Shown: one piece after another, positions 32,041-42,856 of the stretch
How positions within the stretch are numbered: position 1 is the stretch's first letter
Layout: every line of letters starts with the position of its first letter
Assembly (NCBI GenBank): GCA_951640165.1
Contig: OX621251.1
Location: 26,684,893-26,748,892, forward strand
Source of the DNA: Pseudoips prasinana
Lineage: Eukaryota > Arthropoda > Insecta > Lepidoptera > Nolidae
Length of the DNA: 64,000 nt
Reading direction: 5' to 3'
The notes under the pieces: generated by a model
Told to the model about the DNA's origin: nothing
The model's input: the letters and a program-made list of their open reading frames with translations, nothing else
The model's database searches: none
Translations under genes and position numbers: made by a program

Positions 32041-33351
32041 ATGTCAAAAATGAATGACGTCCCCCCCGATAGAGGGCGAAACGCATTTGGGAGAAGTAAA
32101 CAGACTCCCAGAACGCCCCCTTCAGGCTTCAACAAACGAGTGTTAGACGATGCGTCACCGACGTTTTGTACTCCCGATGGTCAACAGGAATCGGACAATA
32201 AACGTTTTCGGGGATCTCAATCCGATTATTCGTCTTCATTAAATATTAGCGATACAAACAGTGCGGAATATAATTATTGCGATCTTGTGACACAAGCTTC
32301 CGTTTATCTGTCAAAGGTTAACGAATTAGTCAGTGATTCCAACTCGGGTATGAATATCGCGAATAAGCTATCGGTGATGGATTGTACGCAGCGCCTTACC
32401 AGTATTATTTCATTACTTGCGCTTAAATCTTCATGCAATGAAACTAAATTGGCGAACGCAGAACGTCAGTTAGATCTTTGCGTAAATAAAACCAATTCTG
32501 AGATTCCTACGTACGCGGAACAATTAAAACTGCGTTTACCGAAAAAAACCGCCGCCCCCATAGTACAGACGCGAAAACCGGTTCCTTCAATTATTGCGTA
32601 TCCCACCGCTGAGCGATCAGCGGAGTACGCGACTTCGTCGGCGACCAAGGAAGCGCTTATGAAGGCTATAAAACCCGCGGACGACGGTTTTCAAATAGTA
32701 GGCGTTAAAAAAACTTCCAATTCTGGCGTTGTACTCCGAGTGGCAAATGAAACCCAACTCAATAAAATTCGCTCTGTCGAGGCCATTCGTTCGGCGGGTT
32801 TAAAACTTCAAACTCCATCCGGGCGACGACCGCGCATACTTATAAAAGATATACCGTCGTCAATGGACGACCAGGTCTTTTTAACGGCGTTATACAGGCA
32901 AAATATCAAAGATAGTGATCTTAAAGTCAGCAAAGACGATTTTACGTCTAAAACTAAAATTGTGCGCAAGCGTAACGTAGCTAATGGGCGCAAGTGGGTG
33001 GGAATTGAGCTCGAACCGGAGATTAGAAAACATTTAGTCAGCACTAAAGAAAAACTTTTCATCGACTGGGCTACATGCCGCTTTATTGATGATTTAGAGG
33101 TAGTTCGGTGTTTAAACTGCCAGCAATATGGGCATGTTTTCAAGTACTGTAGTAATAAATTACCTACCTGTGCCTTATGCGCAGAAGCACATCCCACAAA
33201 ATCATGTAAGCACCACAATGACCCAGAATTTAAACCAGTTTGTGCATCGTGTAAAACATATAAAAAACCTCACGACCACAAATGCGGCTCGGACAACTGC
33301 CCCACATTTAAGCATAAACTTGAGCAGTTAGTGCTAAATACCAAATATTAA
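32041..33351 (+). CDS. Non-LTR ORF1 protein (nucleic-acid-binding, three zinc knuckles), unit 1
   Basis: 436 codons from the ATG at 32041, uninterrupted. The N-terminal third is polar and low in order; a central region (GVKKTSNSGVVLRVANET..., RPRILIKDIPSSMDD) matches the RRM-like/esterase-free type of R1- and Jockey-group ORF1. The C terminus has three cysteine/histidine clusters: CLNCQQYGHVFKYC, CALCAEAHPTKSC and CASCKTYKKPHDHKC, the usual R1-group arrangement. It would coat element RNA and form the RNP. The stop at 33349-33351 is followed one base later by the ORF2 ATG (TAATATG), so ORF2 is probably translated by termination-reinitiation. The unit 2 copy differs by one residue. Confidence 0.85.
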   Translation: MSKMNDVPPDRGRNAFGRSKQTPRTPPSGFNKRVLDDASPTFCTPDGQQESDNKRFRGSQSDYSSSLNISDTNSAEYNYCDLVTQASVYLSKVNELVSDSNSGMNIANKLSVMDCTQRLTSIISLLALKSSCNETKLANAERQLDLCVNKTNSEIPTYAEQLKLRLPKKTAAPIVQTRKPVPSIIAYPTAERSAEYATSSATKEALMKAIKPADDGFQIVGVKKTSNSGVVLRVANETQLNKIRSVEAIRSAGLKLQTPSGRRPRILIKDIPSSMDDQVFLTALYRQNIKDSDLKVSKDDFTSKTKIVRKRNVANGRKWVGIELEPEIRKHLVSTKEKLFIDWATCRFIDDLEVVRCLNCQQYGHVFKYCSNKLPTCALCAEAHPTKSCKHHNDPEFKPVCASCKTYKKPHDHKCGSDNCPTFKHKLEQLVLNTKY

Positions 33352-33352
33352 T

Positions 33353-34306
33353 ATGGCTTACTTAAAAATAGGGCAGCTAAATCTTCACAACGATAGGGTT
33401 GCGACATCAGAGTTGGAAACTTTAGTCAATGAATACAACTTAGATATAGTGCTTGTACAAGAACAATATCAATATGCGCGTTTAAAAAATAAATTGGTGC
33501 AGCTAGACAACAAATCACGGGCTGCTATTTACGTAACGCGTACTAATTTTACGGTAAGCGCTATGCGAAACCTCATGACGTCACACTGTGCTGTCGCTGA
33601 AATATCATCCCCATCCTGGAAAGTTTACGTAGTGAGCTGTTATTTTCAGTATTCAGATCCTGTCGGTCCCCATTTACATCACTTGCGCCATGTTTTGATG
33701 TCCCTCAAAGGACACAAAATCATTATTGGCGCAGATGTTAACGCATCCTCTACGTTATGGTATGGCAAATACCGTTCAAGCGATACAGAACGGCGGAACG
33801 CCGTCGAAGATTTCGTCGCTGAGATGAATCTATCAAAACATAACACTCCTGATGCACCGCCTACTTATTGTAGCCCTACTGGCGAATCTTTTAATGACGT
33901 CACTTTTTCAAGCTCAGACGTCCGAGTAGATGGATGGCGTGTTTTGCCTGACGCTTCATCCAGTGATCACCGCTTAATCGTGTACGAGTTTGTTCCTCGG
34001 TTGGCACAAAGACCTACGGCTATTTACGGTAACTATAGATATCGGCTCAAAGGGGCCGATTGGGATTTTTTCAGAGCTCTTTTTGCCGCGCATGCCAGGG
34101 ATTTCACCCGGGATGAACTAACAACAGAGGAATGTGCTGTAATGATGTCGGACACTTTTACCTACTGTGCCGATATTGCCATAGGCCGCGTCCCTATCAC
34201 TAATATTCGAAGATGCGATTGGTGGAATAACTACTTAATTAAAGTTCGATGTGAATTTCGGAGAGCACGTAAAAAATATAATAAACTAAAAAACGTAAAA
34301 TTGTAG
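33353..34306 (+). CDS. Non-LTR ORF2, endonuclease part (frameshifted before RT), unit 1
   Basis: 317 codons with an APE-type endonuclease fold: IGQLNLHND at the start, VLVQEQY (metal-binding glutamate) near residue 36, IIGADVNASS with D128/N130, and the catalytic SDH at 204-206. This enzyme nicks target DNA to prime reverse transcription. The frame ends at 34304-34306 after an A-rich run (34285-34300), while the continuation of ORF2 is open in another frame from about 34282. A single indel in that run therefore separates EN from RT. The same break is in unit 2, so it predates the tandem duplication. Confidence 0.8.
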   Translation: MAYLKIGQLNLHNDRVATSELETLVNEYNLDIVLVQEQYQYARLKNKLVQLDNKSRAAIYVTRTNFTVSAMRNLMTSHCAVAEISSPSWKVYVVSCYFQYSDPVGPHLHHLRHVLMSLKGHKIIIGADVNASSTLWYGKYRSSDTERRNAVEDFVAEMNLSKHNTPDAPPTYCSPTGESFNDVTFSSSDVRVDGWRVLPDASSSDHRLIVYEFVPRLAQRPTAIYGNYRYRLKGADWDFFRALFAAHARDFTRDELTTEECAVMMSDTFTYCADIAIGRVPITNIRRCDWWNNYLIKVRCEFRRARKKYNKLKNVKL

Positions 34307-36429
34307 GCGATGTTTTAAATAATGCATATATAAATCTCAAAATAGCTCGTTCACGTTACCGCTCGTCAATAGAGAAATCCAAAGGCAATCTTATTAGAAA
34401 AATAGTCGATAAATTAGATAAAGAAGGCCCGTGGTCGCCCCTATACCATGAGTTTAAAGCAAATAAGTCTATAGATTTAGCTTATATTCAAAACATAAAA
34501 ATCAATAATACCTACACCAGTGGCATAGAGGAGACCACGGAATCCTTACTTAATTCGCTCATACCTGATGATAGTTCCTTGAACGATAATGACTACCATA
34601 AGCAGATTAGACAGTGGGCAAACAATCCACCCGCTACCTATATGTCTAGTCTTCCTACAATCAATGAGTTTATGAATACTGTGAAATCGCTACCTGTTAA
34701 CAAAGCTTCAGGTGAAGATAAAATATCCAACAAAATGATAATAGAAGCCACAAAACAATCCGGTGATTCAATACTAAAAGTTTTTAATCGTTGCATATCT
34801 GAAGGGACTTTTCCGCGTTCTTGGCGCAGCGGTTTTATTCGTATTATACCAAAAAATGGCGATAAACTGCCTGAAGACCCTAAGTCATACCGACCAATAA
34901 CGTTACTGCCTTCCTTAGGCAAGCTTCTAGAACGACTTATTGTACCGCGATTGCTGCCGGGAGGACCAAAATTTCACGGAAATCAATTTGGTTTTACTGC
35001 GGGTAAATCGACAGTGGACGCAGCTATCTCAGTGAGGAAAGCTGTAAACTCGTCCGAATGTAAATACGTTTTGGCCATATTCCTAGATATTTCAGGGGCG
35101 TTTGATAATACTTGGTGGCCAATTTTGTTACAAAAACTTAAGTTACGCGGCTGTTACAGTAATATATATTCGATAATCACATCTTATTTCGTACATGGCT
35201 CTGCAACTCTTAAGCTTGGTCACTTCAGAGTCACTAAATCGTTAACCATGGGTTGCCCCCAGGGCTCAGTGCTCGCGCCGTATCTCTGGAACTTGGGTTT
35301 TGATGACTTCTTGACATTACCCTTGCCATCACGCTGCTCTCTAACGGCATATGCTGACGATGGCCTCTTACTTATACAGGGTAACTCCAGGAGAGAGTTG
35401 GAAAATCTGGCTCAAACTTGCTTAAGTATGATAAGTGAATGGGGTAAAAGAAATCGCCTTACATTTGCTCCTCATAAAACCTACCAACTCCTTCTTAAAG
35501 GTGAACTAAAATCCCCCCCGGGCGTAAAACTTAATAATGTTACTGTAAAACGCAAAATATCAACCTGTTATTTGGGTTTAGTTTTAGAAAAGAATTTCTC
35601 GTTTGTAGAACATATTAAATCAGTTGGGGAAAAAGCTAAGCGAAACTTTTTTGCACTCACAAGGATATCGACGGCAACCTGGGGCCTCTCTTTTAATACT
35701 CTTAAAATCATTTACGGGGCAACCTATCTTGGGTGTATATGCTACGGCTCACCTGTGTGGGCTGATAGGGCTACCATCGGAGCTGCTCGCCGTAAATTAC
35801 TACAAAGCCAGAGGTTGGCGTTGATATTTCTGTGTAAAGCCTATAGAACAGTGAGCACAGAGGCCCTACCTGTCCTAGCGGGTGTACTACCGGTTGATCT
35901 TGAAGTACAAAGACGAGCAGCAATGTATTATTCTACGCGCGATAATTTAGAAAATGATTTCTTATCATTACGCGACCGTGCGAAAATAATCAGGCTATTT
36001 ATGCCAATAGCTGACTTAAATAACGAACTACTAAATGAATGGCAATGTAGATGGAATACGTCAACCAAGGGTCGCCATCTGCACCAGTTCTTTCCGGACG
36101 TACGCGAACGGTTAAATAAAACTTGGCTAATCATAGACCATTGTGTTGCACAATTTCTTACCGGACACGGCAATTTTAAAAGTAAATTGTATAGTTTCAA
36201 ATTAGTATCTTCACCAATCTGTCTGTGCTCAACATCCAGTAACGAATATGAACAAACTGCCCACCACATCCTGTGGGAGTGTGATCTCTGGCAAAATCAG
36301 CGTGATATTATGTTAAACAGCTTGCAACCAATATCTGGAGTAGTTTATTATACGGATCTTGTAGCAACAAGGAACAACTTCCGTGCGTTTAAGCGTTTTT
36401 GCCATACCTACTATTGGAATCAAATATAA
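34282..36429 (+). CDS. Non-LTR ORF2, reverse transcriptase part, unit 1
   Basis: Open from about 34282 to 36429 in a frame different from the endonuclease. RT motifs in order: KASGEDKISNKM, SYRPITLLPSLGKLLERL, QFGFTAGKSTVDA, LAIFLDISGAFDNTWW, GCPQGSVLAPYLWNL and LTAYADDGLLLIQG (catalytic D260/D261 counted from 34579), then a thumb region. A C-terminal zinc-like motif CLCSTSSNEYEQTAHHILWEC completes it. Sequence style fits the R1 clade. It is intact within itself but cannot be made as one protein with the endonuclease because of the upstream frameshift. Unit 2 differs at two or so residues (N to K near residue 199, R to L near residue 575). Confidence 0.85.
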
Positions 36430-36719
36430 CAGCTCACTTAGGACCCTTAAATTGATCCTCGGTGCTTTTGCAGCTGGCTTCTCTAGTTGCAAATCTCTCA
36501 TTTTATGAGGCTATAGCCTCTTTACATCATTCTGTCTCCCGCTTTGCTCTGGAGGGAAGTGGAACTATTCATTTTCTAACTCCTCCTTTTTTCTGTTTCT
36601 GATTAAATTCGTTGCGGGATCCAAGACAGTTAAAGCGATTCCCCGGGACATGCCTGAGCTTCACCGCTCAGTGTCATTTCATTGTGTGCCACTGTTGATC
36701 CTGGCTTACAGGAGTTGCA

Positions 36720-38309
36720 GTGGTGGGTAAGAGGGAGGGACTAGTCCCGTTATTCAACCACTTTAATAAATCATGTATTTCGACAAAAAGGTGTCGAAAA
36801 TGCGACGCTCATCACAATACATTATTGCATGAAGCAATTGTCGCGAAGAACAAATCTACCACCTCAGCAAAATCAAACAATAAGGGCGTGAACACACTGA
36901 GCGGTTCTAATAAAACAAATACACAATATACATTGAGCTCAAATCATGTCTCATGGAATGATATGACTGAAACTCTTTTAGCTACGGCTATAGTGAAGGT
37001 GACAGCAGCCGATGGATTGCAGCATACCATGAGATGTTTAATTGATCAGGGGTCTCAAATCTCAATAATAAGCGAGAATGCGGCCCAAATTTTAAACTTA
37101 AAAATACATAAGTATAAAGGAAAAATTATTGGAGTTGGGGAAAACGAGAGAAGCTGTAAGGGAATGATGAATATTCGCATTCAATCAATCTATAACGACT
37201 TTTCGTTAGAAGGCGAAGTTCTTATCATGAGTAGTTTAATCAAATGTTTACCAAACAAATCTTTTACAAAACCGTCTTGGCCACACATACAAAATATAAA
37301 TTTAGCGGATCCGGACTTCAATACAAGTCGCCCCGTGGACTTACTTTTAGGAGCGGATGTATACGGCATGATTGTCTTAAATGGCATCTTAAGAGGAGAT
37401 AGTGAGGATCAACCGATTGCCCAGCAAACACAATTGGGATTTTTGCTATGTGTTGCCATGAAACCAAATTACATGTGCAACGTTGTCCTTCAAAATACAG
37501 ATGACTTACGCAAATTTTGGGAAAATGAGGATATCAGCGAGCCGATTGAGATGTCTACAGAGGATCATGAATGTTTACAGTACTTCTTATCAACAACAGA
37601 GAGATTAGAAAACGGAAAATACCAAGTTCGACTACCATTTAAATCAGAAATAAAAGAACAGCTCGGGTCTACTAGATCTTTAACATTGGCACAGTTCCGT
37701 AAATTAGAAGAAAAACTACAGAAACATCCCGAACTGAAATTGGATTACGTTAATTTTATGAATGAATATTCTACGTTGGGTCATATGATACCTTCGGCTG
37801 GGAACACGACACCCGAGTGTTATCTACCTCATCACTGTGTAACACGTGATTCAACTACTACAAAGCTGCGAGTGGTATTTAATGCCTCGGCTAGGTCAAT
37901 GTCAGGACTCAGTTTAAATGACGTCATGTACCGGGGCCCAAATTTGCAACAAGATTTACAGGAGTTAATTTTGAAGTGGAGACAGTATCAATATGCTTTC
38001 ACAGCCGACATTGAAAAGATGTACCGTCATATATTGGTACACCCTGATGACCAACCCTATCAAAAAATATTATGGAGAAAATCACCTGATCAACCTATCA
38101 AATCATTTTCACTTACAACAGTTACATATGGTACAAAACCAGCACCATTTTTGGCAATGATGTGTTTGAAGCAATTGGCCCAGGAAGAGAAACTAAAATT
38201 CCCTGACGCAGCAAAAGCATTAGAAGAATCCTTCTTCATGGATGACTATTGTGGATGGGCCCACTCTAAACGGGAAGCAAATCAAATCAAATCAAATCGG
38301 ATCTTATAA
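36720..38309 (+). CDS. pol: BEL gag C-terminus, protease and reverse transcriptase N-terminal part, unit 1
   Basis: Open frame resuming after the non-LTR insertion. It begins with the remainder of the gag zinc region (CISTKRCRKCDAHHNTLLH, residues about 19-37). An aspartic protease motif follows at residue 108-113 (IDQGSQ, catalytic D109, where other BEL proteases have D(S/T)GSQ). The reverse transcriptase begins near residue 340 (RVVFNASARSMSGLSLND), with FTADIEKMYRHI (D430) and FFMDDYCG (D508/D509). The frame stops at 38309 because a run of AAATC repeats (about 38278-38297) shifts it; downstream RT continues in another frame. No initiation codon is required, since it is part of a gag-pol reading. 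Confidence 0.85.
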   Translation: MVGKREGLVPLFNHFNKSCISTKRCRKCDAHHNTLLHEAIVAKNKSTTSAKSNNKGVNTLSGSNKTNTQYTLSSNHVSWNDMTETLLATAIVKVTAADGLQHTMRCLIDQGSQISIISENAAQILNLKIHKYKGKIIGVGENERSCKGMMNIRIQSIYNDFSLEGEVLIMSSLIKCLPNKSFTKPSWPHIQNINLADPDFNTSRPVDLLLGADVYGMIVLNGILRGDSEDQPIAQQTQLGFLLCVAMKPNYMCNVVLQNTDDLRKFWENEDISEPIEMSTEDHECLQYFLSTTERLENGKYQVRLPFKSEIKEQLGSTRSLTLAQFRKLEEKLQKHPELKLDYVNFMNEYSTLGHMIPSAGNTTPECYLPHHCVTRDSTTTKLRVVFNASARSMSGLSLNDVMYRGPNLQQDLQELILKWRQYQYAFTADIEKMYRHILVHPDDQPYQKILWRKSPDQPIKSFSLTTVTYGTKPAPFLAMMCLKQLAQEEKLKFPDAAKALEESFFMDDYCGWAHSKREANQIKSNRIL

Positions 38310-38368
38310 AACTATTACAAAAGGGAGGATTTAATTTACGAAAGTGGACCTCAAACAAATCACATCTT

Positions 38369-40813
38369 TTGGCAGACTTAGATAAAAGTTTATGCAATCA
38401 ATCAACATATGAGTTCAAACAGTCGGACTCTACCAAAACGCTAGGACTCGCATGGAATCCGCAAAAGGATAAATTCATTTTTGGCTCTAAATTGGAACTA
38501 GGGTCAAAAACATCAGAAACCAAGAGATCACTTCTTTCGGACATATCCAAGTTATTTGATCCGTTGGGGTGGCTCACTCCTTTAAGCATTAGCATGAAAA
38601 TTCTATTTCAACAAGTATGGTTAGCAAAATTGGAATGGGATGACGTACTACCAGAAGATATAAAGAGTAAGTGGCACGATTTAAGGAAAGATTTGGAGAA
38701 AATAAACACTATAACAATAAACAGATGGATAGGTACAACAGGAGACCAAAATGTGCAGTTACACGGATTTTCCGACGCATCAAATAAAGCTTATTCTGCC
38801 GTTATTTACTGCAAGACAAGCGGCAGAGATGGTTGTAACATATCTTTGGTTACTGCGAAGGCCAGATTAGTGCCTATAAGTAAAGTTATCTCGACACCTA
38901 GGTTGGAGATAATGGGGGCTCATCTCTTAGCCCAGCTAATGAAGAAAGTGTGTGCTTGCTTTACAAATTATAAAATAGAAACATACTGCTGGACTGATTC
39001 CACCGCCGTACTCGGGTGGATTCAAGGAGACCCAGCGCGATGGAAACCCTTTGTAACAAATCGAGTTAAATTTATAACCAAAATCATATTATCAGAAAAT
39101 TGGGGATATGTAAATACGAACGAGAATCCGGCAGATGCTGCAAGTCGCGGATTAACTATCAATCAATTGAAGGAACATTCGTTATGGTGGGATGGTCCAT
39201 CATGGCTTCAGTCATTCCAGAACAAAAGCATACCACATACTATTTATGAAACAAACTTGGAAATTAAGAAATCTATTTTAAAACAAACAAATGCCGTTAT
39301 CATAGAACATCAAAGTCAACCTATACTTCAAAATATCATAAACCATCTCTTATATAAATTTAGTTCATTTATAAAAATTGTACGTATTCTAGCATGGATA
39401 CTGCGATTATCTACAAAAAAGGTTCGTCAACCTTACCTCACGTTGCAAGAACTACGACGCGCTAAAATGCTTATTGTAAAAAACGTGCAACAAACAGAAT
39501 TTGTCGATGACATACTTTACATAAGCAAGCATGGAAAAGTTCATTCTAAAAGTAAAATTTTGAATCTGAACCCCATTGTTGATCAAGACGGCATTCTTCG
39601 AGTGAGTGGTAGATTAAGAAACGCTCAGATGTGCCCTGAGATGAAGTATCCCATCATCATACCTCATAATCATCGACTTACTACATTAATAATACAATAT
39701 ACTCATGAATTAACATTCCATGGTGGGGCCCGCCTTACTTTATCTAACATTCGACAAAAATACTGGATAATTGGCGGTTATATGGCAACAAAAAAGTTTA
39801 TACGACAATGTATTACATGCAGAAAACAAGAACCAGTAAAACAATTTCAACTCATGGGTGACCTACCATCATCTAGAGTTAACCCTGAAAGCCCTTTTTA
39901 TCATTGTGGCGTAGATTACACGGGTTTCGTAGAAATTAAGGCTAATAAAGGGCGCGGGATAAAAACGAGTAAGGGATACATAGCGCTTTTCATATGTATG
40001 GTGACAAAAGCTGTTCACTTGGAATTAGTTTCCGATTTAACCACTTCAGCTTTCCTAGCAGCTTTGCACCGAATGGCCGCTAGACGCGGAGCACCACGGC
40101 ACGTATACAGTGACAACGGAACAAACTTCGTGGGAGCCAACAGAATGCTACAAACAGAGTATGAACAACTTCGGCAAATCTTTATTGAAAAATTCTTTAC
40201 GGAGATTACTGAGCTACAAATTGAATGGCACTATAATCCAGCTAAATCAGCACATGCCGGTGGAATTTGGGAAAGGAATATTGGTTTATTGAAAAAACAT
40301 TTAAAACGTGTAATCGGTCAACAAAAATTAACATTCGAAGAATACACCACTCTACTGTCCAGAATAGAAGCTTGTATGAACACACGACCGCTCTGTGCGC
40401 TGTCAGAAGATCCTCAAGATCTAGAATTTCTAACGTCAGCCCACTTCCTATCGACACGACCAGGTTTATCTGTAATAGAAACAGAGGAAGATGCCCGGAC
40501 CAGATGGCACTTAACGAATAAATTGTTTACAGATTTATGGAAAAGGTGGAAAACCGAATATCTAACACAATTATCTGCAAGAAACAAGTGGAAGGAGTAT
40601 CAGAAAAATATAAGCGTGGGTGACCTAGTAATGATACATGATGATGAAATTCTACCGGCAGGAAAATGGCCAGTTGGTCGCGTTACAGAAGTCCACCCAG
40701 GAAAAGATGAGCTCGTGAGAGTGGTCACCTTGAAAACAAAGAATGGCTACTTAAAACGACCCATCGTAAAATTGTCAATTTTACCTATGAAAAACGACAC
40801 GGAAGATAAATAA
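38369..40813 (+). CDS. pol: BEL pol: RT end, RNase H and integrase, unit 1
   Basis: 814 codons (open frame extends upstream to about 38300). RNase H: HGFSDASNKAYSAVIY with D136, and CWTDSTAVLGW with D210. Integrase: HHCC zinc domain (TFHGGARL with H451, then CITCRKQE) and a catalytic triad D516 (GVDYTGF), D582 (YSDNGTNF) and E635 (HAGGIWERN). A conserved C-terminal domain typical of BEL/Pao follows (VGDLVMIHDDEILPAGKWPVGRV). All key residues are present. The stop at 40811-40813 is nine bases from the env ATG in the same frame. This is the longest unbroken pol in the window; unit 2 carries two additional indels here. Confidence 0.9.
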   Translation: MADLDKSLCNQSTYEFKQSDSTKTLGLAWNPQKDKFIFGSKLELGSKTSETKRSLLSDISKLFDPLGWLTPLSISMKILFQQVWLAKLEWDDVLPEDIKSKWHDLRKDLEKINTITINRWIGTTGDQNVQLHGFSDASNKAYSAVIYCKTSGRDGCNISLVTAKARLVPISKVISTPRLEIMGAHLLAQLMKKVCACFTNYKIETYCWTDSTAVLGWIQGDPARWKPFVTNRVKFITKIILSENWGYVNTNENPADAASRGLTINQLKEHSLWWDGPSWLQSFQNKSIPHTIYETNLEIKKSILKQTNAVIIEHQSQPILQNIINHLLYKFSSFIKIVRILAWILRLSTKKVRQPYLTLQELRRAKMLIVKNVQQTEFVDDILYISKHGKVHSKSKILNLNPIVDQDGILRVSGRLRNAQMCPEMKYPIIIPHNHRLTTLIIQYTHELTFHGGARLTLSNIRQKYWIIGGYMATKKFIRQCITCRKQEPVKQFQLMGDLPSSRVNPESPFYHCGVDYTGFVEIKANKGRGIKTSKGYIALFICMVTKAVHLELVSDLTTSAFLAALHRMAARRGAPRHVYSDNGTNFVGANRMLQTEYEQLRQIFIEKFFTEITELQIEWHYNPAKSAHAGGIWERNIGLLKKHLKRVIGQQKLTFEEYTTLLSRIEACMNTRPLCALSEDPQDLEFLTSAHFLSTRPGLSVIETEEDARTRWHLTNKLFTDLWKRWKTEYLTQLSARNKWKEYQKNISVGDLVMIHDDEILPAGKWPVGRVTEVHPGKDELVRVVTLKTKNGYLKRPIVKLSILPMKNDTEDK

Positions 40814-40822
40814 TATCAACAT

Positions 40823-42850
40823 ATGAGTAAACCAGCATCCAAACAGAGTTCTATATCACAGCCAAAGAAGCAAAACAGCCGTCAGTCGAACACAGGAACA
40901 AATTCCAAATTATTAAACATTGCACTAGCATTACTTTTCTTTATTAGTATTATATCGCCAACTACAGCCTCATATAACTTTACCCAATTCGACAGCAACC
41001 AGACTTTATATTTTGATCCAGTCGGAAGAATAAATTTAATTCGAGATAAATGGAAACTCGTAACATATTATGACATGTCTCCTTATTGGAAAGGATATAA
41101 AGCCGTTAAAGATTTTACAAACTACATTGAAAGGTCGTGTGATTCACTATCAGTACCAACTCATTGTAACATGATTCTATTACAAATACGTCATGATTAC
41201 AATGAACTTGAATACTATAACCAGCTTTTGCTGAGCCAACACTATGGCACGAGCTTACGATCGCGACGCGGTCTTATCAACGCGGTGGGTTCAGTCGCTA
41301 ATACTTTGTTTGGAGTTTTAGACGAGAATTTCGCCGAAAAGTACCAGGAGGATATTAAACTGGTGTTTAGTAACCAAAAACACCTTGCTCAGTTATGGAA
41401 AAACCAAACCTCTATAGTTGAAGCGTAACATAACATATTACAAAGAACCGAAGCTATGATAGAAACTCAACACAAAATCATAAATAAACATTTAAACGCT
41501 TTGGATTCAGCCACCAATGTACTCCAAAAAGAAATCAATAACATGGCAACTCAGCAAGATTTCACTCTCATATCGATTGCAACACTTAATATGATCAACA
41601 ATTAAAGACGAATACAAGACACCTTAATCGATACGATTTCAGAAATTTATCATGGTCAGATTAGTCTGCATTTGTTGAACCCTAATCAGATGAAACAAGA
41701 ATTACAAATAATACATAGTCAAATGCCCAAGGAACTAGCATTACCAATAACTAATATTGAAACCGATATTCAGCACATTTATAAATTACTGAAAGTAAAA
41801 ACACGAGTCACTCGAGAATATATCATATTTGAAATTACTTTCCCATTGATCGCAAGGGAAGATTTCCAATTATACAAAATAATAGTTATCCCGCACCAAA
41901 GTAATACTACCATGGTTACTATAATTCCAGTTTCTCAGTACGTTGCAGTCAATCTGAAAAAAGATTCTTATTTTATACCTAAAATAAATGATTATACATG
42001 TTTGCTTCACGGAGACTCATTCATGTGCGAACTATTTAAACCTATCATGAAACTAGAGAATGATAACAGCTTCTGTGATAGTAATCCATTGACCCATAAA
42101 TGCAAAACACAAAGGTCAATGTGTATAAATAAATGGGTCTAATTACATTCAACGCCTCAGTATTTGTATTTTTGTTGTGATGCCTACACAATTAAAGTGA
42201 TATGCGACGATCAAGTTACCGTACACCAGCTCACTCGGGCAGGGGTCATTAGCATGTCTGAGAAATGTGTTGTACGAGGCAAGGATTTCGAACTATATTC
42301 GCTATTGCAACAATCTAACCAAATCCAACTTTCATCAAAAATTACGGTACCAAAACTTGACCAAATAAATCACATCATCAATATTCAAATGCCTGAAGAT
42401 GAGGTATTAACTGAAGATAAGTCTTTGAATAGATCAATATCGCTTCTTGGAGAACAAATAGAGACCTTAAGATCCAGCAAAGCAGAAGTAGAAGAGATGT
42501 CGTCTCATGATATCCATCATTACACCATCTCTTACATACTGTTAGCCGTAGTGGTATGTGCAGCAATAATGTGGATATGGAGGAGAGCCTACTGCGGTTT
42601 GTGCCGCGGACCTCGCTGTGGGGAGGATCAAGACGGACAGAACGGAAGGGCTTTATCACGAACAATCAGAGACAGAGTGAACAGTGAAAATGTGCAACCA
42701 TCAAACCGCGATAGTGAAGTGGAATTAAAAACTTTTCTGGCCAGACGGTGGCCCAGTGCAATGCGAAAAGCAGGACAAAGGGAGAGGGCTACAATGCCTT
42801 CTACTCGAAAAGAACGCGCCGTTTTCACTATAGAGGACTCATTAGTTTAA
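40823..42850 (+). pseudogene. env: BEL env, F-protein-like, three in-frame stops (unit 1)
   Basis: One reading frame from ATG 40823 to the stop at 42848-42850, broken by in-frame TAA codons at 41426, 41603 and 42140. Visible parts: a hydrophobic signal-like stretch at residues about 29-47; a furin-type RSRR followed by GLINAVGSVANTLFGVLDE near residues 150-175. The latter resembles the cleavage site and fusion peptide of baculovirus F and errantiviral Env proteins. A single transmembrane segment sits near the C terminus (YILLAVVVCAAIMWIW), followed by a basic cytoplasmic tail. Role by family: membrane fusion glycoprotein. The same three stops are in unit 2, so env was dead before duplication. 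Not expressible as a full protein. Confidence 0.8.
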
Positions 42851-42856
42851 GACATG

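Larger units (their letters stand above)
31728..36745 (+). mobile_element. R1-clade-like non-LTR retrotransposon inside BEL gag (unit 1)
   Basis: Two-ORF element with a 5' UTR (about 31728-32040), ORF1 with three zinc knuckles, ORF2 with APE-type endonuclease, RT and a C-terminal CCHC-like motif, and a 3' UTR of about 300 bp without poly-A. Both edges are approximate: gag reads up to CPFCNADHGLWMCAHF and resumes somewhere in 36700-36760. A short TCCCG occurs at both candidate borders and may be a target duplication. The 3' UTR includes the perfect palindrome gaggctatagcctc (36506-36519). The same insertion occupies the same site in unit 2. Confidence 0.75.

Noticed and set aside
32808..33218. 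136-codon reverse-strand frame over ORF1 (and its twin at 46414-46824)
   Set aside because: Shadow of the well-supported ORF1 zinc-knuckle region on the other strand; no domain of its own.
35928..36269. 113-codon reverse-strand frame over the RT
   Set aside because: Overlaps the RT C terminus in antisense; no independent support.
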